From positions 1 through 64,000 of the forward strand of contig JANYHK010000077.1 of assembly GCA_025359105.1 (NCBI GenBank): a DNA stretch of 64,000 nucleotides, written 5' to 3'. Below the pieces are notes generated by a model. The model was not told where the DNA came from, ran no database searches, and worked only from the letters and a program-made list of their open reading frames with translations. The position numbers and the translations under genes were made by a program. Of the stretch, positions 30,598 through 38,433 are shown in pieces (position 1 is the stretch's first letter; every line of letters starts with the position of its first letter). This stretch comes from Myxococcales bacterium (GTDB taxonomy: Bacteria; Myxococcota_A; Polyangia; Polyangiales; Polyangiaceae).

Positions 30598-32019
30598 ATG
30601 CGGCCCATCCAATCGAAGCTCGCCGGGCTCGCGCTCGCGCTCGCCGCGGCGGCGGGTTGTTCGTCGTCGACCGGTCCTTCCGAGGGGAGCGACAACGCGA
30701 TCCGCGAGCTGGAGCGTCGCGCCGTCGGCAAGGCGCAGGCGTACCCGGCGGACACGTACTCCGAGTACGACACGGCGCGCTTCGCCAGCTCGAAGAGGGC
30801 GCGGCGCGAGCTCGGGTGGAAGGCGCTCGCGAAGATCCTGCAGCCCGTCACCATCGCGGCGGCCGCCGACGTGGAGCCGGCCAAGAAGACGACGGTGCCG
30901 CTCTTTCGCACCTGGCTCGGCGGCGACGAGCTCGATCGCATGTTCGGCAAGATGTACGGCGACTTCGGCAAGGAGCGTCGCCTCGCGCGTGACGTGCCGA
31001 CCGACAAGGAGGTGTCCTCCCTCTTCGAGTGGAACGCCACCTCGCTCGGCCAGAACAGCGAGGCGGACTACTTCGCCCGGCTCGGGCAGGTGAAAAATCC
31101 CGAGTCCGTCGACGGCCTCGCCGGCAACCCCCGCTCGGCGTACAGCCCCGGGTACGTGCGGCAGTACCTCGTCGACTACCCGAGCCTCGCCGGCTGCGAC
31201 GGCAAGACGGGCTCGTTCACCTTCCAGACGCCGGGCGGCTCGACGACGAACTTCACCGACTGCTTCTCGCGCGAGTTCGGGAAGGACGCGGCCGTCGTGA
31301 AGGCGTCGTGGCGTCGCAACGACGCGCTCGTGACCGACGGGCTCCCGGTCCAGGACACGAGCGCGGACACGCTGCGCAAACGCCTCGCCAACGCGCTCGA
31401 CGACGGCGGCTGGCCGCAGAAGGACCTGCCGATGGTGCAGGCGGGCGCCGAGGACGCGTACACCATCCAGCTCCAGGGCGGCGAAAAGTACTCGCTCGTC
31501 GCGCTCCACATCATCACCAAGGAGCTGCGTCACTGGGTGTGGACCACGATTTGGTTCTCGCCGAAGCCCGACGAGGACTTCGGGCAGGATCGCCCCGTGG
31601 CCATCAAGGACATCGGCGGCCCGTGGAAGAACTACAAGATGTGCACGGTGACGGACTTCGACGAGAAGGATCCCGATCCCCGCGGCGGCTATGACGGTTC
31701 GCTGGGCGACGCGCTCGCGGCCGTGCATGGGCCGCAGACGTGGTGCTCGAACCCCTTCGTCGAGAAGGGCGCCCACAACGCGGGCACCAACTGCATCGGC
31801 TGCCACCAGCACGCCGGGGACACCACGGGCCTTCCGCAGATCATCAACGACGAGGCCCGCTTTCCCAACAAGGGCCGCACCAAGGTCCGCGAGAGCTTCC
31901 CCGCCGACTACAGCTGGGCGTTCGCGACCCCCGACTCGCCCGACACGAAAGACCGCCTGATGCGCACGGTCGTGACCCGGATGAAAGCGTACGACCGCCA
32001 GGACGCCACGGCCCCCTGA
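30598..32019 (+). CDS. Lipoprotein with a single CXXCH haem-binding motif
   Basis: The 473-residue protein starts with a lipoprotein signal (LAGLALALAAAAGCSSS). It has one canonical haem motif (CIGCHQHAG) near residue 400. Before it lie about 370 residues that I cannot assign (ALHIITKELRHWVWTTIWFSP among them). A C-terminal block (YSWAFATPDSPDTKDRLMR) follows. The ATG at 30598 is five bases after the stop of the preceding lipoprotein gene, so they are translated from one message. With the divergent gene at 26770, three exported putative haem proteins share one regulatory region, so a joint redox role is likely (inference). Confidence 0.7.
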   Translation: MRPIQSKLAGLALALAAAAGCSSSTGPSEGSDNAIRELERRAVGKAQAYPADTYSEYDTARFASSKRARRELGWKALAKILQPVTIAAAADVEPAKKTTVPLFRTWLGGDELDRMFGKMYGDFGKERRLARDVPTDKEVSSLFEWNATSLGQNSEADYFARLGQVKNPESVDGLAGNPRSAYSPGYVRQYLVDYPSLAGCDGKTGSFTFQTPGGSTTNFTDCFSREFGKDAAVVKASWRRNDALVTDGLPVQDTSADTLRKRLANALDDGGWPQKDLPMVQAGAEDAYTIQLQGGEKYSLVALHIITKELRHWVWTTIWFSPKPDEDFGQDRPVAIKDIGGPWKNYKMCTVTDFDEKDPDPRGGYDGSLGDALAAVHGPQTWCSNPFVEKGAHNAGTNCIGCHQHAGDTTGLPQIINDEARFPNKGRTKVRESFPADYSWAFATPDSPDTKDRLMRTVVTRMKAYDRQDATAP

Positions 32020-32062
32020 CGTCGAAACGACTCCCGCTCTAACGCTCGGGCTCCGATCAGGG

Positions 32063-32068
32063 TACACT
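32063..32068 (+). promoter_or_regulatory. TANNNT -10 hexamer (TACACT)
   Basis: TACACT ends 6 nt before the ATG of the kinase gene at 32075, and no SD lies between them. Transcription would begin at or very near the A of the start codon. Confidence 0.45.
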
Positions 32069-32074
32069 CGTCCG

Positions 32075-33955
32075 ATGGCCGCCACGAGCAGCCCCACCTC
32101 GCGCCGGCTTCCAAGCTTGGCGAAGTACGAGGTGCTCGAAGAGCTCGGTCATGGGGGCATGGCCACGGTGTACCGTGCGCACGACAAGCGCCTGTCCCGC
32201 GACGTGGCGGTGAAGGTGATCCACCCGCACCTGCGGGACTCGAAGGAGGTGCAGTCGCGCTTCTTCGTGGAGGCGAAGGCGGTCGCCAAGCTGCGGCACC
32301 CGAACATCGTGGAGGTGTTCGACGTCTCGGGCGAGGACGAGGGAGAGCAATACCTCGTCGTCGAGCTCCTGCGGGGCCAGACGCTGCGGAAGCTGCTCCG
32401 GGAGAACGGCGCGGTTCCACCGGAGGTCTCCGCCGCGCTCGGGCTCGAGCTGCTCAGCGCCCTCGGGCACGCGCACGCCGCGGGGGTCGTGCACCGGGAC
32501 GTGAAGCCGGAGAACGTGATCCTCGAGCACCACGCGCACCTGGGCGCCGCGACGACGTCGGCCATGGCGACGACGAGCGTTCCGAGCACGCGACCGCCGG
32601 CGTCCGGAGAGACGCCGGGCGATCGCGTCGTCGTGAAGCTCACCGACTTCGGCATCGCGAAGCTCCTCGACGCGCAGGGCGTGACGTCGACCGGCCAGGT
32701 GCTCGGCAGCCCTGCGCACATGGCTCCGGAGCAGATCGAGGGGGGCGAGGTCGACGCGCGCGCCGATGTGTTCGGCATGGGGGTCCTCCTCTACGAGTGC
32801 ATGGTCGGCCACCTGCCGTTCGAGGGGAACAACCCCGCGCAGGTGCTGAGGCGCGTGCTCGACGGCACCTACGCGTGCGCGGAGCGCGAGCGGCCGGAGA
32901 TCGGCAAGGCGTACAGCGCGATCCTCGATCGCGCGCTCGCGCGGCAAGCGGACGATCGCTACCCGAGCACCGGCGAGCTCCGGGAGGCGCTCGCGGTCGA
33001 GCTCCGCCGCGTGGGCGTCACGTCCCCGCGCGCCGAGCTCGAGGCGTGGTTCGACGATCCGGCCGCCTTCGCCCTGGCGCACAAGAAGCGGATGATCGCC
33101 CGGATGTGCGAGCTCGGGAGCGCCGAGCGCCGCGAGGGCAAGGTGCTGGCCGCCGCCGCCGATTACAACCGCGCGCTCGCTTACGCGCCCGACGACGCCC
33201 AGCTGCTCAGGATCGTCACGGGCATGCACCGCGCCGAGGCGCGCGCGCGTCTCGTCAAGAAGCTCCTGCCGGCGATCTTCGGCGCGCTGGCCCTCGGTGT
33301 CGTGGCCTTCTTCGTCACGCGCGCGCTCAAGTCGTTCCCCGTGGACGCGCCGAGCCTCGACGCGGGCGCGATCACGCTCGTACGTCCGGAGCCGTCCGCG
33401 CTGCCGGTCGCGCGGCTCGACCCCACGGCCGCGCCGTCGGGCTCGGCTCCGCTCCTCGTCGCGCCGCTCGCGCCGACGGTGCGCCTTTTGGCCGTGCCAT
33501 CCGCCATCGCGCCGACCCGCCGGACGATCACCATCGCGAAGATCCGGCCGGTCGCCGGGGTCTTGGTCGCGGTCGACGGTGATCCGGCGACCGAGGCCGC
33601 GAGCGGCAAGTCCATCACCGTCGACGGCAAACCCCACGTGCTCGTCTTCTCGTGCATCGAGGATCTCTGCGACCCGCAGACGCGCAACATCGGCGCGGGC
33701 GACGGCGACGAGGCCGTCGAGATGGACCTGAAGATCAAGCCCGCGAAGCTCACGATCGCCGGCGATCCCACGCGCAGCTACGTCATCAAGGAGAAGCCGA
33801 TCCTGAGCGTGAACGCCGGCGGAACGACCGACGTACCCATGACGCGAAAGAGCGAGACCTTCCACGTGCGCCAGCTCGGCACGCACGAGCGCGAGGTGGA
33901 GGTCACCCTCACCGCCGGTCAAGCCTCGCGCGCGGTGTTCGGCGAAGAGCCTTAG
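32075..33955 (+). CDS. Ser/Thr protein kinase with TM helix and extracytoplasmic domain
   Basis: The 626-residue protein has a kinase domain at about residues 18-310 (GHGGMATVY, VAVKVI, HRDVKPENVI, DFGIAK, MAPEQ). A low-complexity insert of about 30 residues (TTSAMATTSVPSTRPPAS) separates the catalytic loop from DFG, an unusual place for an insertion. A helical region with TPR-like character follows, then a TM helix (about 395-412, ALALGVVAFFVTRAL) and a C-terminal beta-rich domain outside the cytoplasm. The ATG at 32075 begins just after TACACT. The gene ends with a sequence repeated after another kinase gene. Confidence 0.9.
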   Translation: MAATSSPTSRRLPSLAKYEVLEELGHGGMATVYRAHDKRLSRDVAVKVIHPHLRDSKEVQSRFFVEAKAVAKLRHPNIVEVFDVSGEDEGEQYLVVELLRGQTLRKLLRENGAVPPEVSAALGLELLSALGHAHAAGVVHRDVKPENVILEHHAHLGAATTSAMATTSVPSTRPPASGETPGDRVVVKLTDFGIAKLLDAQGVTSTGQVLGSPAHMAPEQIEGGEVDARADVFGMGVLLYECMVGHLPFEGNNPAQVLRRVLDGTYACAERERPEIGKAYSAILDRALARQADDRYPSTGELREALAVELRRVGVTSPRAELEAWFDDPAAFALAHKKRMIARMCELGSAERREGKVLAAAADYNRALAYAPDDAQLLRIVTGMHRAEARARLVKKLLPAIFGALALGVVAFFVTRALKSFPVDAPSLDAGAITLVRPEPSALPVARLDPTAAPSGSAPLLVAPLAPTVRLLAVPSAIAPTRRTITIAKIRPVAGVLVAVDGDPATEAASGKSITVDGKPHVLVFSCIEDLCDPQTRNIGAGDGDEAVEMDLKIKPAKLTIAGDPTRSYVIKEKPILSVNAGGTTDVPMTRKSETFHVRQLGTHEREVEVTLTAGQASRAVFGEEP

Positions 33956-33974
33956 AGCGAACGTCGTTTGATCG
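33953..33974 (+). repeat. Short repeat overlapping a kinase stop codon (copy 2)
   Basis: It begins with the TAG stop of the kinase and matches the stretch at 20462-20483 at 20 of 22 positions. Its core AACG-T-CGTT is palindromic. Confidence 0.5.
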
Positions 33975-34009
33975 GAACGGGCCAACGACGGTAGCGACCC
34001 ACTAGGAGG

Positions 34010-34059
34010 CTATGGCAACCGTTCCATCGAAGTGACGGTTGCCATAGTGTTTCCTTTTA
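34010..34059 (+). terminator. Perfect 13-bp hairpin with T-rich tail
   Basis: CTATGGCAACCGT (34010-34022) pairs exactly with ACGGTTGCCATAG (34035-34047) around a 12-nt loop. TGTTTCCTTTT follows. It fits a rho-independent terminator for the upstream kinase gene. An AGGAGG (34004-34009) and an 8-codon frame (ATG 34012 to TGA 34035) sit inside the same hairpin. Confidence 0.65.
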
Positions 34060-34102
34060 TGGGCCGCCGCCCATCCGATCCCCTATCCTCGAAGAGCTGG
34101 GG

Positions 34103-35026
34103 ATGCCGACCAAGAGAGCCCTGTTCGTCCTCGCGACGTCGTTCGCGCTCGCCGTCGCGTCGCCCGCGTTCGCCGACGATCAGACCGACGTGGCCAAGGC
34201 GCGCGCCGCGTACGAGGCGAAGAACTACGACGACGCCGACCGGCGGCTGTGGTCGATGCTCAACCCCGACAGCGGCACCCTCAAGGACGCCGGGCTGCGC
34301 ACGCAGGCGCGCATGTACTGGGCGGCGACGATGCTCGCGCGCAAGAACCCGCAAGAGGCGGCTGACCAGTTCGAGAAGCTGCTGCTCGACGATCCGAGCT
34401 TCGAGCCCGATCCCCTGAGCTTCCCGAGCGAGGTCATCGACGCGTTCATCGACACGCGCAAGCGCATCATCGACAAGATCAACGCCGCCAAGGCCGAGCA
34501 GGCGAAGATGCAGGCCGAGCGTCGCGCGCGCGAAGAAGAAGACAAGCGCCGCGCGGCGGCGAGGGTGCGCCTGCTCGAGAAGATGGCGACCGAGGAGAAG
34601 ATCACCGAGCGGCACTCCCGGTGGATCGCGATGATTCCGTTCGGGGTGGGGCAATTCCAGAACGGCCAGAAGGCGCTGGGGTGGACGTTCCTCGGCGCAG
34701 AGGCCGCCTTCCTCATCGGCGCGGCCGTCGCGTTTCCGTTCTACGTGTACAACCGCAGCCACGCTGAAACGGCGCGAGGCAGCAACCCCGACGCCGATCC
34801 GCTGAAGTCCTACCGCGAGCGCGCCAACACCGCGTCGGTGGTGAACGGCGCGCTCAACGTGGCGTTCGCCGCGTCGGCCGTCGTGGGCATCGTCCACGCG
34901 CAGCTCACCTTCGTGCCGCAGACCGACGAGATGAAGAAACGTCCGCTCCCGCAAGTCAGCGGCGTCTCGCCGACGGTCGCGCCCGTGCAGGGTGGCGGTG
35001 TGCTCGGGCTCGCGGGGCGCTTCTGA
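34103..35026 (+). CDS. Exported TPR-like membrane protein
   Basis: The 307-residue protein has a cleavable signal (FVLATSFALAVASPAFADD). A helical repeat region follows (VAKARAAYEAKNYDDADRRL, then ARKNPQEAADQFEKLLLDD), resembling TPR modules. A charged coiled-coil (KAEQAKMQAERRAREEEDKR) comes next. Two hydrophobic segments lie at about 195-220 and 250-270 (WTFLGAEAAFLIGAAVAFPF). This layout is found in myxobacterial envelope proteins of unknown function. A TATCCT hexamer lies 13 nt before the ATG. The secreted protein gene starts 16 bp downstream, but that gene has its own TANNNT box. Confidence 0.72.
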   Translation: MPTKRALFVLATSFALAVASPAFADDQTDVAKARAAYEAKNYDDADRRLWSMLNPDSGTLKDAGLRTQARMYWAATMLARKNPQEAADQFEKLLLDDPSFEPDPLSFPSEVIDAFIDTRKRIIDKINAAKAEQAKMQAERRAREEEDKRRAAARVRLLEKMATEEKITERHSRWIAMIPFGVGQFQNGQKALGWTFLGAEAAFLIGAAVAFPFYVYNRSHAETARGSNPDADPLKSYRERANTASVVNGALNVAFAASAVVGIVHAQLTFVPQTDEMKKRPLPQVSGVSPTVAPVQGGGVLGLAGRF

Positions 35027-35028
35027 GC

Positions 35029-35034
35029 TAGGCT
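35029..35034 (+). promoter_or_regulatory. TANNNT -10 hexamer (TAGGCT)
   Basis: TAGGCT ends 7 nt before the ATG at 35042 and no SD is present. It starts 3 bp after the stop of the preceding gene, so the secreted-protein gene may have its own leaderless transcript. Confidence 0.4.
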
Positions 35035-35041
35035 GCGCTCC

Positions 35042-37498
35042 ATGACGTGCCTCCGTCTGCACACGCTGGGATCACTGTTCGGTGCAACCCTCGTCGCTGC
35101 ATGCGCCAACGACGCGCCTCCCGGCAGCAGCGGTGGCGGCGGTGGCGGTGGCAGCGTGACCGGCGCCGACGGCGGCACCGCGCAGGCCACGTCGGCTCTC
35201 CACGCGGCACCCGCGGACACGTCGCGCGTCTTCGTGCAGCGTGGGCCTGTCGTCTCCGAGTCGCTCGCCGAGGTGTCCCGTCCGCTCCGCGAGCTTCGCG
35301 CCGCGCGCGACGACGACGCTCCGCGCGAGATCGAGCACGAGGTCGGTCGCTTGCCGCGCCAGCCCTGGCACTCCCGCGCCGTCGGGATGCCCGATCCGGT
35401 CGCGCAGACCGAGCGACCCATCTCCACGATGCCGGCGGCGATCGCGAACTTCGGCGGCCAGGGCAGATCGACGACCCCCGGCACGGTCACCGGAACGCCC
35501 CCCGACACCAACGGCGCCGTCGGCGCGAACCACTACGTGCAGGTCGTCAACGGCGGCGTCGCGATCTGGAACAAGAACGGCACGGTCGCCCAGGCCGCCA
35601 AGCTCCTGAACGTCTTGTGGGCGGGGTACGTCGGCACCAACGCCGGCAACGGCTGCGCGGCGAACAACGACGGCGATCCGGTCGTCGTCTACGATCAGCT
35701 CGCCGATCGCTGGTTTTTGACGCAGTTCTCGCTCCCCAACGCCAACAGCGCGCCGAATTTCCAGTGCGTCGCCGTCTCCAAGACCGGCGATCCGACCGGC
35801 GCGTACTCCCTCTACGATTTCCAGTACGCGGGGCTGAACGACTACGGGAAATTCGGCATCTGGCCCGACGGCTACTACGCCACGTACAACATCTTCAGCG
35901 GCAACTCGTTCGTCGGCGCCGATCTCTGCGTCTTCGATCGCGTGAGCATGCTGGCGGGGAAGCCCGCGAAGCAGCAGTGCTTCCAGCAGACCACCGCGAT
36001 CGGCGGCGTGCTGCCGATCAGCCTCGACGGACCGATCCCGCCGCCGCGCGGGGAGCCCGGCTTCTTCGCGAGCATCGGCAACACCGCCGACAATAGCCTC
36101 GACCTCTGGAAGCTGCAGGTCGACTGGACGACGCCGGCCAACACCAAGCTCACCGGTCCGACGACGCTCCCGGTCGCCGCGTTCACCCAGGCGTGCAACG
36201 GCGGCGGCGACTGCGTGCCGGCGGCCGGCGGCCACGTGCTCTCGAGCCTCGCCGACCGGCTCATGTTCCGTTTCGCCTACCGCAACTTCGGGACGCACGA
36301 GGCGGTGTTCTTGAACCACTCGGTGACGGCGGGGGCGACGACCGGCGTGCGCTGGTACGAGCTGCGCGCGCCGAATGCGACTCCGACGATCTTCCAGCAG
36401 GGGACGTACGCGCCCGCCGACGGCAAGGCGCGCTGGATGGCGAGCCTCGCGCAGGACCAGGCGCAGGACCTGGCGATGGGCTTCAGCATCTCGAGCGCGA
36501 CGACGAACCCGTCGATCGCGTGGACCGGGCAATTTCCCACCGATCCGGTGGGCACGATGCCGCAGGGCGAGACGGTCATCGACAACGGAACCGCGACCGA
36601 GAACGGCGCCTCCCGCTGGGGCGACTACAGCAACATGACGGTCGATCCCGCCGACGACTGCACCTTCTGGTACACGACCGAATTCTACAAGACGGCGGGG
36701 ACCTCGACCTGGGACACGCAGATCGCCAGCGTGAAGTTCCCACGCTGCGCCGCGAACAACTTCACCGTCGCGCTCACGCCCGCGACGCAGGATCTCCAAC
36801 AGCAGAAGACGGCGACGTTCACCGTCACCACCGTCGCGAGCGCCGGCACCGCCGAGGCGATCGTCCTCAATATTCAAGATCTCCCGGCAGGCGTCACCGC
36901 CGCGTTCAACCCCGCCACCGTCAACGCGGGCGCCACGTCGACGCTGACGTTGACGGCGACCGGAACGACGCCGATCGCCGCGGCCACGGCGTTCCTCGTC
37001 ATCGGCAAAGCGCCGTCGGCCGTTCACGCCGCGCCCGGGCAGGTCGGCGTCGTCGCCTGCCAGCCCGCGAAGGCGTGCGCGAACGGACAGAACTGCGACA
37101 CCGCGCCCGACGGCTGCGGCGGGACGCTCACGTGCGGCACCTGCACGGCGCCGCTCACGTGCGGCGGCCGCGGGACTCCGGGCAAATGCGGCTGCAACAC
37201 GCCGACGACGTGCGCCGCCGAGGGAGCGCAGTGCGGCGCGCTCGACGACAAGTGCGGCGGCACGCTCGACTGCGGAAGCTGCGCGGGCGGCGGCACGTGC
37301 ACCGCGAACAAATGCGTCGGAGGGAGCAGCAGCTCCGGCGGCACCGACGGGGGCAACGGCGGCAGCGGCGACACCCCGCCGCCGCCCAGCGGCTGCGGCT
37401 GCCGCACCGTCGCGCCGCGCAGCGCCCCGTCGTGGGCGGGCTTCGGCGCTCTCGGCCTCGCGGTCTTCCTCGCCGCTCGTCGTCGCCGTCGGCGCTGA
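35042..37498 (+). CDS. Large secreted protein with MYXO-CTERM-like sorting tail
   Basis: The 818-residue protein has a lipoprotein-like signal (GATLVAACANDAPPG) and a Gly-rich spacer. A large folded region at about 120-570 follows (PDTNGAVGANHYVQVVNGG and DPVVVYDQLADRWFLTQFS), which looks like a beta-propeller or carbohydrate-active fold I cannot name. An Ig-like domain at about 575-665 comes next (FTVALTPATQDL, then TFTVTTVASAGTAEAIVLNI). Two Cys-rich modules of the CGGTLxCGxC type follow. The C-terminus ends GCGCRTVAPRSAPS, a hydrophobic segment and RRRRR. That Cys-pair, helix, Arg-cluster order is the MYXO-CTERM sorting pattern of Myxococcota, by which proteins are surface-anchored. Confidence 0.78.
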   Translation: MTCLRLHTLGSLFGATLVAACANDAPPGSSGGGGGGGSVTGADGGTAQATSALHAAPADTSRVFVQRGPVVSESLAEVSRPLRELRAARDDDAPREIEHEVGRLPRQPWHSRAVGMPDPVAQTERPISTMPAAIANFGGQGRSTTPGTVTGTPPDTNGAVGANHYVQVVNGGVAIWNKNGTVAQAAKLLNVLWAGYVGTNAGNGCAANNDGDPVVVYDQLADRWFLTQFSLPNANSAPNFQCVAVSKTGDPTGAYSLYDFQYAGLNDYGKFGIWPDGYYATYNIFSGNSFVGADLCVFDRVSMLAGKPAKQQCFQQTTAIGGVLPISLDGPIPPPRGEPGFFASIGNTADNSLDLWKLQVDWTTPANTKLTGPTTLPVAAFTQACNGGGDCVPAAGGHVLSSLADRLMFRFAYRNFGTHEAVFLNHSVTAGATTGVRWYELRAPNATPTIFQQGTYAPADGKARWMASLAQDQAQDLAMGFSISSATTNPSIAWTGQFPTDPVGTMPQGETVIDNGTATENGASRWGDYSNMTVDPADDCTFWYTTEFYKTAGTSTWDTQIASVKFPRCAANNFTVALTPATQDLQQQKTATFTVTTVASAGTAEAIVLNIQDLPAGVTAAFNPATVNAGATSTLTLTATGTTPIAAATAFLVIGKAPSAVHAAPGQVGVVACQPAKACANGQNCDTAPDGCGGTLTCGTCTAPLTCGGRGTPGKCGCNTPTTCAAEGAQCGALDDKCGGTLDCGSCAGGGTCTANKCVGGSSSSGGTDGGNGGSGDTPPPPSGCGCRTVAPRSAPSWAGFGALGLAVFLAARRRRRR

Positions 37499-37502
37499 AA
37501 AG

Positions 37503-38426
37503 CTAGAGCGCGCGGCGTACGAAGATGTCCTCGAGCGTCTCGCGCTTCGGCGTGACGTGCTCGATGTGCGCCCCTTGGGCGAGCGCGAGCTCCAGGACTT
37601 CCTTCACGCGATCGTCCCCATCGACCTCGACGGCGAGCGCCTTGCCGAGCTCCTTGGTGACGTGGCCAAGCTTCTCGAGGGCTCGCTTCAATTCTGCCGG
37701 CACGTCGCGCAGCGCGACCTCGGCCCGCCGACCGCCCGCGCCGAGGAGCTCGTTCATCGTGCCGGCCACGACGACCTCGCCCTTCTTCAGGATGCAGACC
37801 CGGTCGCACAGCATCTCGACGTCGGAGAGGATGTGGCTCGAGAAGAAGACCGTTCGGCCCGCGTCGCGCTCGTCGAGGATCAGATCGCGAACCTCCTTTC
37901 GGCCTACGGGATCCAGGCCGCTCATCGGCTCGTCCAGGATGAGCAGCTCCGGCTCGTGGATGAGCGCCGCCGCGAGCCCGACCCGCTGGAGCATGCCCTT
38001 CGAGAGGTTCTGCACCGACCGATCGATGGCCTCGCTCATGCCCACGCGCGCGATCACCTTCTCGACCTTGGCGAAGTAGCCGCGGCCGCCGACACCGTTG
38101 AGGCGCCCGCACATGCTCACGAACTCGCGGGGCGTGAGGTACGGGTACACGTACGGGTTCTCGGGCAAAAACCCCACGCGCCCCATCGCGTCAGGGGAGG
38201 GGACGGGCGTGCCGAGGAGCGAGGCCTTGCCGCTCGTGGGCGCGATCAGGCCCGTCAGCATCTTGATCGTCGTCGTCTTGCCCGCGCCGTTGGGGCCCAG
38301 GAACCCGAAGATCTCGCCCGCGCGCACCTGGAACGACACGCCGCGGACCGCGTCCACCTTCTTGCCGGTGAAGGGCTTGCGGAACGTCTTGGCCAGCTTC
38401 TCGACCTCGAGGACGACCTTGCTCAT
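37503..38426 (-). CDS. ABC transporter ATP-binding protein
   Basis: The 307-residue ATPase has Walker A GPNGAGKT, signature LSKGM (usually LSGGQ), Walker [14 protein letters not shown] and the H-loop SSHIL. The extra C-terminal 80 residues (about 225-307) are typical of the ABC-2 export subfamily, as in Na+, antibiotic or gliding (GldA-like) transporters. No permease gene is next to it; the adjacent genes are a regulator on the same strand and the secreted protein gene on the other, 4 bp from its stop. The partner permease must lie elsewhere. The ATG at 38426 is 7 bp after the regulator stop, so the two genes are probably co-transcribed. Confidence 0.85.
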   Translation of the reverse strand: MSKVVLEVEKLAKTFRKPFTGKKVDAVRGVSFQVRAGEIFGFLGPNGAGKTTTIKMLTGLIAPTSGKASLLGTPVPSPDAMGRVGFLPENPYVYPYLTPREFVSMCGRLNGVGGRGYFAKVEKVIARVGMSEAIDRSVQNLSKGMLQRVGLAAALIHEPELLILDEPMSGLDPVGRKEVRDLILDERDAGRTVFFSSHILSDVEMLCDRVCILKKGEVVVAGTMNELLGAGGRRAEVALRDVPAELKRALEKLGHVTKELGKALAVEVDGDDRVKEVLELALAQGAHIEHVTPKRETLEDIFVRRAL

Positions 38427-38433
38427 GCGCGTC

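Noticed and set aside
29602-32019. A longer version of the CXXCH lipoprotein starting inside the upstream lipoprotein gene
   Set aside because: The extra part is an out-of-frame shadow rich in Arg; the ATG at 30598 begins a proper lipoprotein signal.
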